DNA of 64,000 nucleotides from Hyphomonadaceae bacterium (GTDB lineage Bacteria; Pseudomonadota; Alphaproteobacteria; Caulobacterales; Aquidulcibacteraceae): NCBI GenBank assembly GCA_016791425.1, contig JAEUMQ010000013.1:62001-126000 (forward strand). Reading direction: 5' to 3'. Positions 54,638 through 61,520 of this stretch are shown here, one piece after another. The notes under the pieces were generated by a model. That model did not search any database and was not told where the DNA came from. It saw only the letters and a list, made by a program, of their open reading frames with translations. A program made the position numbers and the translations under genes. Within the stretch, counting starts at the first letter, position 1, and every line of letters begins with the position of its first letter.

Positions 54638-54690
54638 CTTCCCCCCCTTCGAAGGGGGAGGAAGCTTGCGCGGCTGCCGGGAGGAGGCCT
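54638..54690 (+). repeat. GC-rich hairpin repeat between rpsB and tsf
   Basis: CTTCCCCCCCTTCGAAGGGG followed by GAGGAAGCTTGCGCGGCTGCCGGGAGGAGG. The first part is a strong hairpin (CCCCCCTTCGAAGGGGG). It is related in layout to the dispersed repeat but not in core sequence. It could pause or attenuate transcription between rpsB and tsf. Confidence 0.5.
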
Positions 54691-54706
54691 CCTTCGCGGG
54701 AGCGCC

Positions 54707-55486
54707 CTAGGCGCTCGGCTGTTCTTCCGTCGCGGCCAGCGCCGGCTCCGCGCGCGGGCTCACCGAAGCGCCGATATCGACGCCCGAGCGCCCTTGCGCC
54801 TCTTCCAGCCCGTCGATCACCGCGTCCGCGATGAGATCGCAATAGAGCTGGATGGCGCGCGCCGCATCGTCATTGCCCGGCACCGGGAACGTGACGTCGT
54901 CCGGATCGCAATTGGAATCGACGATCGCCACGACCGGGATCGAAAGCTTCTTCGCCTCCAGGATCGCGATCGCCTCCTTGTTGGTATCGATCACGAACAT
55001 GAGGTCCGGGATGCCGCCCATCGAGGCGATGCCGCCGAGCGAGCGGTCAAGCTTGTCGCGCTCGCGCTGCACGGTGAGCAGCTCCTTCTTGGTGCGGCCG
55101 CCCTTGCCGTCTCCGGTCAGCACCGCATCGAGCTCGCGCAGGCGCGCGATCGACTTCGACACCGTCTGCCAATTCGTCAGCGTCCCGCCGAGCCAGCGCT
55201 GGTTGATGAAATACTGCGCGCAGCGCCGCGCTGCCGTCGCGATCGGCTCGGACGCCTGCCGCTTGGTGCCGACGAACAGGATCCGTCCACCGGCGGCCGC
55301 AACTTCGCGCACCTTCACCAGCGCCTGATGCATCAGCGGCGCCGATTGGCTGAGGTCGATGATGTGGATGTTCGATCGGACGCCGAAAATGTAGCGGCCC
55401 ATCTTGGGGTTCCAACGATGGGTTTGGTGTCCGAAGTGAGCGCCAGCTTCCAACAGCTGGCGCATGCTGAATTCAGGCAGCGCCAT
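54707..55486 (-). CDS. rpsB: 30S ribosomal protein S2
   Basis: 259 residues. Start [20 protein letters not shown]; further conserved parts [27 protein letters not shown] and [20 protein letters not shown]. It binds the head of the 30S subunit. The 258 bases upstream (55487-55744) hold no gene; they probably contain the promoter and an mRNA leader, but I cannot identify a specific leader motif. The C-terminus carries an Ala/Glu-rich tail. Confidence 0.97.
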   Translation of the reverse strand: MALPEFSMRQLLEAGAHFGHQTHRWNPKMGRYIFGVRSNIHIIDLSQSAPLMHQALVKVREVAAAGGRILFVGTKRQASEPIATAARRCAQYFINQRWLGGTLTNWQTVSKSIARLRELDAVLTGDGKGGRTKKELLTVQRERDKLDRSLGGIASMGGIPDLMFVIDTNKEAIAILEAKKLSIPVVAIVDSNCDPDDVTFPVPGNDDAARAIQLYCDLIADAVIDGLEEAQGRSGVDIGASVSPRAEPALAATEEQPSA

Positions 55487-55685
55487 GGGTTTCCTTTACC
55501 GGTTTGTCCTCCGCGGGAAGACGCCGGGTCCTGGAAAGCGCGCCCGCGGCGCCCTGCGGCGCCTCGGATTCGTTGTCTGGGGGCCCGACACCGGATGGAG
55601 CGAACCTCATCGGTCCGCGCCGCTCCCGCGTGCGAGATGGGGCCGGATATAGGCGACCACCCTCCCCGAAGCAAGCTGAGGCTCT

Positions 55686-55712
55686 TTCCCCCGTTCACGG
55701 GGAGGGCTTCGC
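55686..55712 (+). repeat. Partial copy of the dispersed repeat upstream of rpsB
   Basis: TTCCCCCGTTCACGGGGAGG keeps the CGTTCACG core and first hairpin of copies B and C but not the second hairpin. Confidence 0.55.
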
Positions 55713-55744
55713 TCGAAGGGCGGCGAGCGCCTGATCGAGGTGCG

Positions 55745-56149
55745 TTAGCTCCCAAACCGCGACTTGCGGAATTCCGGCAGCCCGTCCCCGAACCGCACCC
55801 AGCCGATATTGTCCTCCAGCCAGGAATGATGCGTCGGCGGAAAGGCGCCCGGCTCGTCCAGGCTCGCGGTCGCCACATCGATCTCGTCCGGCGCCCCGCG
55901 TTGCGCATACGTGAGCTGGGTCCCGCACCCGCCGCAGAACGTCCGCTCCACATCCGGCGACGACGCATACCGCTTCGGCTCTCCGCGGATCAGATGGAAC
56001 CGCGCCTTCTCCGCCGACACCCACGCCGCGATCGGCGCGCCCGTCACCCGCTGACAGGACCGGCAGTGGCAGACCATGCTCGCTTCCGGCGCCCGGTCGA
56101 GCCGATAGCGCACCGCGCCGCAATGGCAGCCGCCTTCGATACCTTTCAT
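55745..56149 (-). CDS. GFA-family (glutathione-dependent formaldehyde-activating-like) protein
   Basis: 134 residues with the zinc-binding Cys pattern of the GFA/Mss4-like fold: [20 protein letters not shown] and FCGGCGTQL. Despite the family name, most members have unknown substrates. The start ATG overlaps the stop of the alpha/beta hydrolase gene (ATGA). It is the last gene of the minus-strand run that includes the TIR protein. Confidence 0.85.
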   Translation of the reverse strand: MKGIEGGCHCGAVRYRLDRAPEASMVCHCRSCQRVTGAPIAAWVSAEKARFHLIRGEPKRYASSPDVERTFCGGCGTQLTYAQRGAPDEIDVATASLDEPGAFPPTHHSWLEDNIGWVRFGDGLPEFRKSRFGS

Positions 56150-56814
56150 TGCGCGATCTCCTCGAACCATGCCGTCATCGCGTCGAGAATCTGCTCGCGC
56201 ACCTCGGCGTCCTTGCGGCCGCTCTTGGCCGGCACATGGAACGAATGGTCCGCATCCGGAAAAGGCACGAGCGTCGCCTTCACCCGCTTCACGACCGGCT
56301 CGAGCAGCGAAAGCTCCGCCAGCGCATCCTTCGTCCCTGAGAGAAAGAGCATCGGCACGCCCACATCATCGAGATGCTTCGCGCGCTCGTCCGAGGGCTT
56401 GCCGGCCGGATGCAGCGGAAACCCGACGAACGCCAGCCCACGCACGCCCAAGGGCGCAAGCGCTTCAGCCTGCGACGTCATCCGCCCGCCGAACGAGCGC
56501 CCGCCCGCGAACATCGGCAGGTTCAGCTTCGCCGCCTCCCCGACCGCGGCGCGCACCGTCGCATGACACAGCGCCGGCGGATCAGGGCGTTTCCCGCCCG
56601 CCTCCATGTACGGAAACTGGTAGCGCAGCACCGCCACGCCGCGCGCCGCGAGCCCGACCGCCACCGCTTCCATGCCCGCGTGCCGCATCCCCGCGCCCGC
56701 GCCGTGCCCAAACACGTAAACGGCTCGCGCGCCCTTCGGCGCATCGATGAGCCCCGACACGCGCCGTTCGCCCACCGCAATCGTCACGTCAGCGCGGGTC
56801 ACGCCTCCGCGCAT
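56146..56814 (-). CDS. Alpha/beta hydrolase (dienelactone-hydrolase/Tex30-like)
   Basis: 222 residues. Oxyanion strand [11 protein letters not shown], nucleophile Ser in GGRSFGGRM, and the late Asp/His in [11 protein letters not shown]. The compact fold without a lid fits the KANL3/Tex30-like family; the substrate is unknown. It starts 4 bases after the TIR gene stop and overlaps the GFA gene start, so it is likely co-expressed with both. Confidence 0.83.
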   Translation of the reverse strand: MRGGVTRADVTIAVGERRVSGLIDAPKGARAVYVFGHGAGAGMRHAGMEAVAVGLAARGVAVLRYQFPYMEAGGKRPDPPALCHATVRAAVGEAAKLNLPMFAGGRSFGGRMTSQAEALAPLGVRGLAFVGFPLHPAGKPSDERAKHLDDVGVPMLFLSGTKDALAELSLLEPVVKRVKATLVPFPDADHSFHVPAKSGRKDAEVREQILDAMTAWFEEIAQ

Positions 56815-56818
56815 GCGC

Positions 56819-57526
56819 TCAGGCGGCGCGCCGCCGCTTCTTCGGCAGCAGCGGCAACACAGTACCCACCGCCAACACCGCGATCACCGCGACCAGCATC
56901 GGCCCCGTGCCGCCGAGCGTCTGGTTGAGCGCGCGCCCGCCCGTGACGATGCCGTGCGCCACCGCCAGCAAAAGCACCGCGACGGCCGCCAGCACGAACC
57001 CGGTCGCGCCCCTGAGCACGCCCGCCTGCAGCGGATGCCGGCTGAGATAAAGCTGGAAGCTGCCCGGCTTCTTCCGCTTCAGGATCACGTCGATCAGATA
57101 ATCGACGTCCCGCTCGAAGCTCTCGTGCCGCACTGACACAGCGTTGAGGCGCGTCAGCGGGCGCAGTTCCTCCGGCAGGTCCGCGTCGTCCGGCATCGAG
57201 GCGCCGGTCGCCAGCACCGGCAACACCTTCGCGTCGGTGGAGGCCAGCGCACGCGCCACCTCCTTTCGCACCCAATCGCCGTCCTGCTTGATCCGCGGGC
57301 CCTGGTCGCTGCGCCCGACCCAGCCCGGCCCGATCACGATCAGGCAGAACTCGCTCTGCTTCAGCGCCGCCTCGATCTTGTTTCCGAAATCCGCGCCCGG
57401 ATCGATGCCTTCGACGTCGAGAAAGACTTGGCCGATCTCCGGCGCCTGTTTCAGCCTGTCGACGATGCGGCCGGTAAAGTCGCGCGTGTCGTCGCGCCGG
57501 TACGAGATGAATACGTTCGTCGCCAT
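56819..57526 (-). CDS. TIR-domain protein with two C-terminal membrane helices
   Basis: 235 residues. The TIR domain spans about 1-140: NVFISYRRDD (strand A and box 1), GQVFLDVEGIDPGADF (BB-loop region), CLIVIGPGWV, and DGDWVRKEVARAL, whose Trp85 and Glu89 match the WxxxE catalytic segment of NAD-cleaving TIRs. Two hydrophobic helices follow (about 172-196 and 207-226) and a basic end. The TIR domain should therefore face the cytoplasm next to the inner membrane. It could cleave NAD or act as a scaffold. It lies in one run with three exported paralogues upstream and two enzymes downstream. Confidence 0.87.
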   Translation of the reverse strand: MATNVFISYRRDDTRDFTGRIVDRLKQAPEIGQVFLDVEGIDPGADFGNKIEAALKQSEFCLIVIGPGWVGRSDQGPRIKQDGDWVRKEVARALASTDAKVLPVLATGASMPDDADLPEELRPLTRLNAVSVRHESFERDVDYLIDVILKRKKPGSFQLYLSRHPLQAGVLRGATGFVLAAVAVLLLAVAHGIVTGGRALNQTLGGTGPMLVAVIAVLAVGTVLPLLPKKRRRAA

Positions 57527-57558
57527 TGGAAGCCCTCGCCGGCCGAGTTTGATCCGAA

Positions 57559-58458
57559 CTAGTTCGGCCTTTCAAGCGCCGGGAGAATCCCCGCCCGCTG
57601 CAGATGCGTGCGCCCCGCCAGGCGGCCCGGATCGAGCGTGGTGACGTCACGGTCGCGGGCGCCCTTCCGGAACTCGTAGACGAGCGCGGTCACCCGGTGC
57701 GCGGCGGTGAACTGGCGCTGGCGGAAGCTCTCCGGCAGCCGGTTCGCGCCCTGCCGCAGCAATTGCGCGGCCTCGCCCGCCGTCAGCGTATCGTCCGGGT
57801 TCGTCGTAAAGGGCTTATCGGAGGTCACGAACACGATTTGCCGGTAATAGCCCTCCGGCGCAAAGAAGAGCTGCTGGACGTAGGTCCCGAGCGAGAAGGG
57901 CGCGCTGGTGTCCGGCGACAGGAAGCGCAGATCGCCCGGCGCCGAGGAGCCGTCCTCCCGCATCCGTTCGAGCCGCGCCACGAGCGCAAACCCGCCCGGC
58001 GCGCGATAGAAACTGTATTCCGAATAGCCCGCCCGATCGAGCGCGCTGGTGAGCCGCTCCCCGACATCGAATTGCGTGCGGGCGTTGGCGAGCAGGGTCC
58101 GCTGCAGCACGAACCGCGCCGAAGGCGTCGGCGGCGGCCACGGGAAATCCGGCAGCTGCACTTCCGCGCGCCGGAGCCCGCGGGTTTTCCCCGACGCCAG
58201 TTCCCCGTTCGCGGCCGGCGGCGGCGGCTGCGACGGCGCGGCGCGATCCTCCGTGACCGGAGCGTTGGGCGCTGGCGTGATTTCAGAGGCGACCGGCGGC
58301 GCGGGCTCGGCGTGCGACGCCTCCTGTTGCGGCGGCGGCTCTGCGACCTGGGCGTCCGTCTGCGACGCGGCCGGGGGCGGCGCCGCCGATTGCTGCCCGC
58401 AGCCGAAGAGCGCCAGCGCAGCAACGGCGCCAACGAGATAACGCAGCATCGATTTCAT
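57559..58458 (-). CDS. Lipoprotein carrying the FPWPPP-family C-terminal domain
   Basis: 299 residues. Lipoprotein signal (YLVGAVAALALFGC, lipobox LFGC at Cys20), a Pro/Ala/Glu-rich linker to about 105, then a domain of about 190 residues. The domain begins LPDFPWPPPTPSARFVLQR and includes YSEYSFYRAPGGFALVARLE and TALVYEFRKG. The two upstream genes encode the same domain after Tat signals. I do not recognise the family. Its ATG directly abuts the stop codon of the upstream paralogue (TAG-ATG); the TIR gene begins 32 bases downstream. Confidence 0.75.
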   Translation of the reverse strand: MKSMLRYLVGAVAALALFGCGQQSAAPPPAASQTDAQVAEPPPQQEASHAEPAPPVASEITPAPNAPVTEDRAAPSQPPPPAANGELASGKTRGLRRAEVQLPDFPWPPPTPSARFVLQRTLLANARTQFDVGERLTSALDRAGYSEYSFYRAPGGFALVARLERMREDGSSAPGDLRFLSPDTSAPFSLGTYVQQLFFAPEGYYRQIVFVTSDKPFTTNPDDTLTAGEAAQLLRQGANRLPESFRQRQFTAAHRVTALVYEFRKGARDRDVTTLDPGRLAGRTHLQRAGILPALERPN

Positions 58459-59559
58459 CTACGGACGCTCCAACGCCGGCTCGATTCCCGAGCGCTCCAG
58501 GTGCACGCGCGCGCCGAGCCGTCCCTGCGAGGTGCGCGCCAGCGCATCCTCGCCCGGCCGCTTCTCGAACTCGTAGACGAGCGCGGTTGCGACATAATCC
58601 TGTCCGAACCTGATCGAGCGGAAATACCCCGGCAGCACGTTCGCGCCGTTCCGCAGGATGGCCTCCGCTTCGCTCTCCGAGAGCGCCTTGCCGCTCGCCA
58701 CGAACGCTGCGTTCGTCACGATGAACGCGATCTGCCGGTAATTTCCCACCGGCGCGATGAAGAGCCCGGTGAGATACCGTGTGATCGAGAACGGCTCGTT
58801 CGCCGGCTGCACATAGCGGATCGTGTCCGGCGCCGAGGAGCCGTCGTCGAGGAAGCGCTCCAGCCGCGCCACCAGCGCAAACCCGTTCGGCACCGAATAG
58901 AAGCTGTACTCGTAGCGCGCCCGGTCGAGCGCGCTGGAGAGGCGTTGCCCCACGTCATAGAGCGAAGGGCGCGAGATCCCGCCCACCAGCGCCGCGCGCG
59001 ACAGGATGAGCCTGGACGAGGGCGCCGGCGGCGGCCACGGAAACGCGGGAAACCCGACATTGGAGCTCGTCCGTGAAAGGCCGCGTGTCCGCCCCCCGCC
59101 GCCCGCGGAGCGGGTCGCACCGCCCGCTCCGCCGGCCTCGCCGGTCGGAGACCGCGGAATCGCGATGGTCCGCCCGGCGACCACGCCGGCCAGCGCCCCT
59201 GTTTCACGCTCCGTCGCGGGCGGAGGCGGCGCCGGCGGCGCGACCGTCGCCGTCGTCCGCTCGAGCGCGCAGCGCTCGCTGACCCCGCGCCCGGGCAGGT
59301 CCGCGCCGTCGCGGTCGCTCACCCCGTCGAACGTTCCGCGCCCGCCGCGGTCGAAGGAATCCCGGTCGTTGAGCCCGGTCAGCGTGCCGAACCCGGCCTG
59401 GTCGGCGCCGTCCCGGTCGGTGAGGCAGGTCCGCCGCCGCCCAGCTACCTGCGCGAACCCCAAGCCGGTCACGGCGCCGAGCGCGCCGCCGGACGCGACC
59501 GTAGCGCCCACGACACGCGCCAGAAACGATCGCCGATTGGGGCGTACGAGCTCGCCCAT
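58459..59559 (-). CDS. Tat-exported protein with Asp-rich triple repeat and FPWPPP-family domain
   Basis: 366 residues. Tat signal NRRSFLARVVGATVASGG. Residues 45-97 hold three 17-residue repeats of the form xxDRDxxDxxGxGT between two Cys (Cys45, Cys97). A low-complexity linker follows, then the FPWPPP domain (about 175-366): FPAFPWPPPAPSSRLILSR, YEYSFYSVPNGFALVARLE, RYLTGLFIAPVGNYRQIAFI. The start at MGELVRPNRR is chosen because AAAGGG lies 6 bases before it and the paralogue begins the same way; a GTG eight codons upstream is possible. Function unknown. Confidence 0.75.
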   Translation of the reverse strand: MGELVRPNRRSFLARVVGATVASGGALGAVTGLGFAQVAGRRRTCLTDRDGADQAGFGTLTGLNDRDSFDRGGRGTFDGVSDRDGADLPGRGVSERCALERTTATVAPPAPPPPATERETGALAGVVAGRTIAIPRSPTGEAGGAGGATRSAGGGGRTRGLSRTSSNVGFPAFPWPPPAPSSRLILSRAALVGGISRPSLYDVGQRLSSALDRARYEYSFYSVPNGFALVARLERFLDDGSSAPDTIRYVQPANEPFSITRYLTGLFIAPVGNYRQIAFIVTNAAFVASGKALSESEAEAILRNGANVLPGYFRSIRFGQDYVATALVYEFEKRPGEDALARTSQGRLGARVHLERSGIEPALERP

Positions 59560-59606
59560 GCCCATCCCTTTCGAAACGCCCACGCCGGGGCGTCTTATCA
59601 GCCTAC

Positions 59607-60698
59607 CTAGCGCCGCTCCAGCGCCGGCTCGATCCCCGAGCGCTCCAGATGCACCTGCGCCGCGAGCCGCCCGCGCGCCGGCCGCGCCAGCGCCTGCTCC
59701 TGCGGCCGCTTCTCGAACTCGTAGACTAGCGCCGTCACCGAATAGTCCGGCCCGAAACGGATGAAGCGGTACGTCGATGGCAGGGCGTTCGCGCCGCTCC
59801 TCAGGATGCGCTCCGCCTCCACATCGCTCAGCGCCTTGCCGCTCGCCACGAATGGCGCGTTGGTCACGATGAACGCGATCTGCCGGTAGTTCCCCACCGG
59901 CGCCACAAAAAGCCCCGTGAGATAGCGCGTGAACGAGAAGGGCTCGTCGCCGGGCTGCAGATAGCGGAAATTGTCCGGCGCGCGGCTGCCGTCGTCGAGG
60001 AAACGCTCCAGCCGCGCCACCAGCGCGAAGCCGCTCGGAACCGAATAGAAGCTGTATTCCGAATAGCGCGCGCGCCGGAGCGCCGCCGTCAGCCGCTCGC
60101 TCACATCCATCAGCGTCGGCGGACGCCTGCGCCTTGCATCGATGAAGATCTCACGCGGCAGGAGCTGCCGCGACGAAGGCGCCGGCGGCGGCCATGGGAA
60201 GGCCGGAAACGCCGCCCGCTCGCGCGGCGCCGAACGCGATGCGATCACCGGCGGCGGTCCACCCCCGCTGCGCCCGCCGCCTCCGCCGCCATTGTTGCCG
60301 CCGCCTCCGTTCCCGCCGCCGCGCCTGCCGCCGCCCCTCTGCGAGTTGCGCAGCGCCTCCTGCATCTGCCGCACCCGCCGCTCTTCCTCGCGCTCCTCTT
60401 CCCGCACGATCTCGCAGCGAACCCCGACGCCGCGATTGGGCTGGTCGGTTCCCCCGTCCTGGTCGGTGACGCCATCGAACGTCCCGCGCCCCGCCCTATC
60501 GGAGCGGTCGCGGTCGGTGAGCCCAGTCAATGTCCCGTAATGCGGCCGGTCAGAGCGGTCGCGATCGGAGAGGCAGCTGCGCCGAGGCGGGGTTTGCGCC
60601 CAGCCGGTCACGCTCCCCAGCGCGCCTCCTGACGCGACCGAGGCGCCGACCACCTGGGCGAGGAACGACCGCCGGTTCGGACGCAAGGCTTCCCGCAT
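59607..60698 (-). CDS. Tat-exported protein with Asp-rich triple repeat and FPWPPP-family domain, first gene of the run
   Basis: 363 residues. Tat signal NRRSFLAQVVGASVASGG. Cys42 and Cys95 enclose three 17-residue Asp-rich repeats (LSDRDRSDRPHYGTLTG, LTDRDRSDRAGRGTFDG, VTDQDGGTDQPNRG). A Glu/Arg helix and a Gly-rich stretch (about 100-150) lead to the FPWPPP domain (about 168-363), which closely matches the next gene (RYLTGLFVAPVGNYRQIAFIV). Probably the first gene of a six-gene transcript ending with GFA. Function unknown; the Asp repeats look able to bind divalent metal. Confidence 0.75.
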   Translation of the reverse strand: MREALRPNRRSFLAQVVGASVASGGALGSVTGWAQTPPRRSCLSDRDRSDRPHYGTLTGLTDRDRSDRAGRGTFDGVTDQDGGTDQPNRGVGVRCEIVREEEREEERRVRQMQEALRNSQRGGGRRGGGNGGGGNNGGGGGGRSGGGPPPVIASRSAPRERAAFPAFPWPPPAPSSRQLLPREIFIDARRRRPPTLMDVSERLTAALRRARYSEYSFYSVPSGFALVARLERFLDDGSRAPDNFRYLQPGDEPFSFTRYLTGLFVAPVGNYRQIAFIVTNAPFVASGKALSDVEAERILRSGANALPSTYRFIRFGPDYSVTALVYEFEKRPQEQALARPARGRLAAQVHLERSGIEPALERR

Positions 60699-60750
60699 CC
60701 CTGCTTCCTACCAATCCCGGCGCGGCCCGTCATGCGCCCGGCGTCACACT

Positions 60751-61185
60751 TCACGCATCGATCCGGCCGACCCATCCCCGGGTGGCCAGCAGAACCGTCT
60801 TCGGGACCGGCTTCTCGCCGCTCAGATAATACCCGATCATCCGCCGCGAGAGACCAAGCGCCTCCGCCGCCGCTTCCTGCGTCAGCCGATGTCGCTGCAT
60901 CCACGCGCGGAACGCGCCCGGCGCCATGATCTCACCCGCCTGCTCGTCCGCCCAGCGCCGCAATTGCGGGGCGCCGAAATCCACACCGCAGGGCCATTCG
61001 AGGGACCAACCGTCCTCGCTCATCCGCACACGGAGGAATTCCGCCTCCTCCCGCAAAGCCTTCAAAGCAGCCCTTTCCGCGATGACTTCTCGCAGATCGA
61101 CTCCCGCTACGCGCCCATCGTCCCAACCGATCTCGAGCCGCATGGGCCCGACCACTGCGACGCTGTCGATCTTCCCCAGGCTCAT
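60751..61185 (-). CDS. DUF2442 protein with C-terminal helix-turn-helix
   Basis: 144 residues. The first 80 or so residues fit DUF2442 (RLEIGWDDGRVAGVDLREVI, DGWSLEWPCGVDFGA). The C-terminal part (about 92-140) is a Cro-like helix-turn-helix: FRAWMQRHRLTQEAAAEALG then LSRRMIGYYLSG. It therefore looks like a DNA-binding partner or antitoxin. The start overlaps the stop of the DUF4160 gene (ATGA). A perfect palindrome near the DUF4160 start may be its binding site. Confidence 0.82.
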   Translation of the reverse strand: MSLGKIDSVAVVGPMRLEIGWDDGRVAGVDLREVIAERAALKALREEAEFLRVRMSEDGWSLEWPCGVDFGAPQLRRWADEQAGEIMAPGAFRAWMQRHRLTQEAAAEALGLSRRMIGYYLSGEKPVPKTVLLATRGWVGRIDA

Positions 61186-61415
61186 GCATCGTCTCCGCTG
61201 TATTCATTCCAACGCGCCCACAGCAATTCTTGATGCCCAACCGCCCAGTCGAGCGCTTCACGCAGATCGATCCGGCCGGAAATCGCGATCACCTCCAGGG
61301 TCTCGATCGCGACTTGAGCAGCGCCATCACGTCCCAGCACATGGAAGTGCGGAGGGTTATGGTCCGCGAAGAACATCGCGATCTCGCAATTCGAGAAGCG
61401 AACGATCCGAGGCAT
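61182..61415 (-). CDS. DUF4160 protein
   Basis: 77 residues beginning MPRIVRFSNCEIAMFFADHN with the family hallmark NPPHFHVLGRDG. DUF4160 is regularly paired with DUF2442, and the pair behaves in genome context like a small toxin-antitoxin-type module; activity is not established. A TTG five codons upstream lies inside the palindrome and is a poor start. It is divergent from parE. Confidence 0.82.
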   Translation of the reverse strand: MPRIVRFSNCEIAMFFADHNPPHFHVLGRDGAAQVAIETLEVIAISGRIDLREALDWAVGHQELLWARWNEYSGDDA

Positions 61416-61423
61416 CTCATATA

Positions 61424-61440
61424 TGTGCAACTATTGCACA
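61424..61440. promoter_or_regulatory. Perfect palindrome, candidate operator of the DUF4160/DUF2442-HTH pair
   Basis: TGTGCAA-CTA-TTGCACA, a 7-bp perfect inverted repeat with a 3-base centre. It ends 8 bases before the DUF4160 ATG, so a bound protein would block its expression. The HTH protein encoded by the second gene is the natural candidate to bind it. Confidence 0.6.
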
Positions 61441-61520
61441 AGACAAGGAGCCCATTAACGCGCCCGCAACCCGAGTCCGGTTGCGCTTGCCCGCGAACCT
61501 CCCTTCATGGACGGACGCGG

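Noticed and set aside
61418-61446. TTGTCT and TATATG spaced exactly by the 17-bp palindrome, looking like a promoter for the DUF4160 gene
   Set aside because: The expected transcription start would fall after the DUF4160 ATG, which is conserved in the family, so the hexamer match is probably chance; the palindrome itself is kept as an operator candidate.
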